A stretch of 7,805 nucleotides of DNA from NCBI GenBank assembly GCA_964622375.1, contig CAZUQA010000056.1, positions 1 to 7,805 of the forward strand, given 5' to 3'. Below, piece by piece: positions 6,215-7,805 of this stretch. Under the pieces are notes generated by a model. It worked only from the letters and a program-made list of their open reading frames with translations. It ran no database searches and had not been told where the DNA came from. Every line of letters starts with the position of its first letter. The stretch's first letter is position 1. The translations under genes and the position numbers were made by a program. This DNA comes from CAZUQA01 sp964622375 (GTDB lineage Bacteria > Bacillota_I > Bacilli_A > Erysipelotrichales > Erysipelotrichaceae).

Positions 6215-7432
6215 ATGAACGAGATCAAATGTCCGAATTGCGGTGAAAAATTTAAATTAGATGGAGTCGGTTATGCCGATATACTCAAACAAGTCAAAGA
6301 TCAACAATTTGAAGAAGAGCTAAAACAACGTTTAGCCAGTGATGTGAACTTGGCGGTGGAACAAACCCGTAATGCCTTAAATGCCGATATCAATAAAATT
6401 AAGGAGAGTTTAGCGGTAGCGGAAAGTCAAAGGGTAGCACTGGAAAATAACAAAGACAAGGAGATTGCCGCTTTAAAAGCCCAGATTGAGCGTAGCGAAA
6501 TCGAGAAAAAGCTTTCACTAAGTGAAACCATGAACAGTTTTGAGAAAGAACTTGATAAACTCAAACAAGATTTACTGAGCCAAGAAAAAGAACAACAGTT
6601 GACCCAAGAAGTTCATAATAAAGAAGTAGCGTTATTAACTGCGGAAATAGAACGACAAAAAGAATTTAAGATGCGCTTATCCACGAAGATGATTGGGGAA
6701 TCTTTAGAACAGTACTGCCTCAATGAGTTTAATAAACTGCGCTCTTCGGCTTTCAAAGATGCTTACTTTGAGAAAGACAATGATGCCAAAGGTGGTAGTA
6801 AAGGGGATTTCATTTTCCGCGATCCGGCTGAAGGCGTTGAGCTGTTATCAATCATGTTTGAGATGAAAAATGAAAATGAAGAGAGCGTCAAAAAACAGAA
6901 AAACGAAATCTTCTACAGTAAGTTGGATAAAGACCGTAATGAAAAGAAATGCGAATATGCCGTTTTGGTTTCAACTTTGGAAGAAGACAACGATTTGTTC
7001 AATCAGGGTATCGTCGATGTTTCTTATCGTTATCCTAAGATGTTTGTCATTCGCCCACAATTCTTTATTCCGATAATCACCTTTTTGAAAAATAGTGCAG
7101 AAAAAACCGCGGCGGTAAAAAATGAGTTGGCTATTATCAAAAATCAAAACATCGATATCACAACTTTTGAAGAGGATATCAATGACTGGAAAAGCGGGTT
7201 TTTAACATCAATAAAAAATGCCGGAAAGAAACATGAAGAGGCTTTAGAACAAATTGACAAAGCGATTGCTAACCTGATGAAAGTCAGAGACTCCTTAACT
7301 CTATCTGACAAGCACTTATTGGCTGCGGAAAACAAGATGGATGATCTAACTGTTAAACGCTTAACCCGCAATAATCCGACGATGAAGGCGAAGTTCAACG
7401 AGTTGGACAAAAACCAAGAAAACAGTGAATAA
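6215..7432 (+). CDS. DUF2130-family protein with CPNC knuckle, coiled coil and PD-(D/E)XK nuclease-like core
   Basis: The 405-residue protein opens with IKCPNCGEKFKLDG (res 4-17), then YADILKQVKDQQFEEEL, the recognisable N terminus of the DUF2130 family. Residues about 30-155 are rich in Glu, Lys, Gln and Leu with heptad-like spacing and form a long coiled coil. The core follows: GESLEQY with Glu162 and Glu165, KGDFIF with Asp198, then FEMKNE with Glu216 and Lys218. This is the E...D...ExK layout of PD-(D/E)XK nucleases, and the key residues look intact. A second helical, charged segment spans about 320-405. Only one CxxC is present, so a zinc site would need a partner chain or other ligands. 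The family's biological role is not established; DNA cleavage or repair is inferred from the fold. The ATG has GGGAGG six bases upstream. No signal peptide or membrane segment is seen, so it is cytoplasmic. No restriction or toxin partner lies beside it in this window. Confidence 0.88.
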   Translation: MNEIKCPNCGEKFKLDGVGYADILKQVKDQQFEEELKQRLASDVNLAVEQTRNALNADINKIKESLAVAESQRVALENNKDKEIAALKAQIERSEIEKKLSLSETMNSFEKELDKLKQDLLSQEKEQQLTQEVHNKEVALLTAEIERQKEFKMRLSTKMIGESLEQYCLNEFNKLRSSAFKDAYFEKDNDAKGGSKGDFIFRDPAEGVELLSIMFEMKNENEESVKKQKNEIFYSKLDKDRNEKKCEYAVLVSTLEEDNDLFNQGIVDVSYRYPKMFVIRPQFFIPIITFLKNSAEKTAAVKNELAIIKNQNIDITTFEEDINDWKSGFLTSIKNAGKKHEEALEQIDKAIANLMKVRDSLTLSDKHLLAAENKMDDLTVKRLTRNNPTMKAKFNELDKNQENSE

Positions 7433-7435
7433 ATA

Positions 7436-7474
7436 AGCTATTGCTATCATCATCGCAATTGTAGCAATAAAGCT
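7436..7474. repeat. Hairpin just after the DUF2130 stop codon
   Basis: TATTGCTA (7439-7446) and TAGCAATA (7462-7469) pair perfectly around a 15-base loop, with AGC/GCT adding three outer pairs across a 2-base bulge. It starts four bases after the TAA and lacks a T-run, so it is more likely a 3'-end protective or pausing structure than the terminator itself. Confidence 0.4.
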
Positions 7475-7535
7475 ATAAAAGTCGCTCTTTTGGTGAGAGT
7501 GTGGATTGAAGGAAACGGGAAATATCAGCATTGAC

Positions 7536-7568
7536 AAAACAGCCATCCCTATAGATGACTGTTTTTTT
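7536..7568. terminator. Probably bidirectional Rho-independent terminator between convergent genes
   Basis: AAAACAGCCATC (7536-7547) and GATGACTGTTTT (7554-7565) pair over 12 positions with one C-A mismatch around a 6-base loop, and seven Ts follow (7562-7568). On the minus strand the same stem ends in TTTT, so it can also stop the convergent gene that ends at 7599. Confidence 0.85.
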
Positions 7569-7598
7569 GTATGAAAAACTATCCCGGGAAAAAGTTGC

Positions 7599-7805
7599 TT
7601 ATTTTACAATCCCCATTCCGGCACATCGGGTTTCGGTTGCCCGATAAGCAGAATCTAGTTTTGGGTTAATTTCCAGTGAGTTGGTATCACTTTTTGTGTG
7701 GGTTTGCCACTGAGCTAAACCGCTGGGCTCTAACATATTACCCGGACGATAATCAGCGAAAATTCCACTTTGGTCGACAATGAAGTAACAATTGTCATTC
7801 ATTTT
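7599..7805 (-). CDS. C-terminal end of a probable right-handed parallel beta-helix protein (5' end outside the window)
   Basis: The frame is open from the right edge, giving 68 visible residues and ending at TAA (complement of 7599-7601). The Met codon at 7800-7802 may be internal. The sequence GLAQWQTHTKSDTNSLEINPKLDSAYR followed by AGMGI fits the closing pattern of many right-handed beta-helix proteins: a W-Q-x-x-x-x-x-D-x-N-S-L segment, a D/N-P-K/L turn, then a final A-x-G-x-G. Such proteins are usually secreted polysaccharide lyases, glycoside hydrolases or adhesins; which one cannot be told from this tail. It converges on the DUF2130 gene and shares its terminator. The homology call comes from pattern memory and rests on a short stretch. 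Confidence 0.6.
   Translation of the reverse strand, partial: KMNDNCYFIVDQSGIFADYRPGNMLEPSGLAQWQTHTKSDTNSLEINPKLDSAYRATETRCAGMGIVK

Noticed and set aside
6870..7076. 68-codon plus-strand frame inside the DUF2130 gene
   Set aside because: It overlaps the conserved nuclease-like core in another frame and has low-complexity Lys/Arg-rich sequence typical of a shadow.
7531..7536. TTGACA, a perfect -35 hexamer
   Set aside because: No -10 box lies at a suitable distance, and the hexamer runs into the terminator stem.
7144..7546. Two minus-strand frames overlapping the DUF2130 3' end
   Set aside because: They overlap a confident gene and structured 3' DNA and show no family features. The hydrophobic stretch in the second comes from AT-rich spacer sequence.

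Overview
This window most likely comes from a low-GC Gram-positive-type bacterium (Firmicutes or a Firmicutes/Tenericutes-like lineage). The reasons are AT-rich spacers, strong AGGAGG-type ribosome binding sites, perfect TATAAT -10 boxes, Rho-independent terminators, and a typical Gram-positive secreted multi-domain protein. TGA is used as a stop codon at least once and Trp is TGG, so the standard bacterial code fits. The exact taxon cannot be read from the sequence.

Layout from left to right: (1) the 3' part of a ROK/ASKHA-type sugar-kinase-like gene, whose frame is open to the left edge. (2) An AraC-family regulator with an N-terminal HTH and a C-terminal GyrI-like effector-binding domain, starting at GTG. 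(3) A 1153-residue secreted protein with a signal peptide, a long beta-rich (probably beta-helical) region, two Ig-like domains, a second beta-solenoid-like module, a Thr-rich linker, and a tandem duplication of a 184-residue FN3-FN3 unit; no wall or membrane anchor is visible. (4) A DUF2130-family protein with an N-terminal CPNC knuckle, a long coiled coil and a PD-(D/E)XK nuclease-like core. (5) On the minus strand, the C-terminal end of what looks like a right-handed parallel beta-helix protein, running off the right edge.

The four plus-strand genes are separated by 154, 275 and 193 bases. The large secreted protein and the DUF2130 gene each have a good promoter candidate, and there is a strong terminator between them, so they look like separate transcription units rather than one operon. 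The DUF2130 gene and the minus-strand gene converge on a shared, probably bidirectional terminator.

No mobile element, CRISPR array, tRNA or rRNA was seen. I found no convincing new multi-gene system. The best leads are the secreted protein with its old but protein-conserved FN3 duplication, a symmetric operator-like site lying over its promoter, and the lone DUF2130 nuclease-fold gene with hairpins on both sides.
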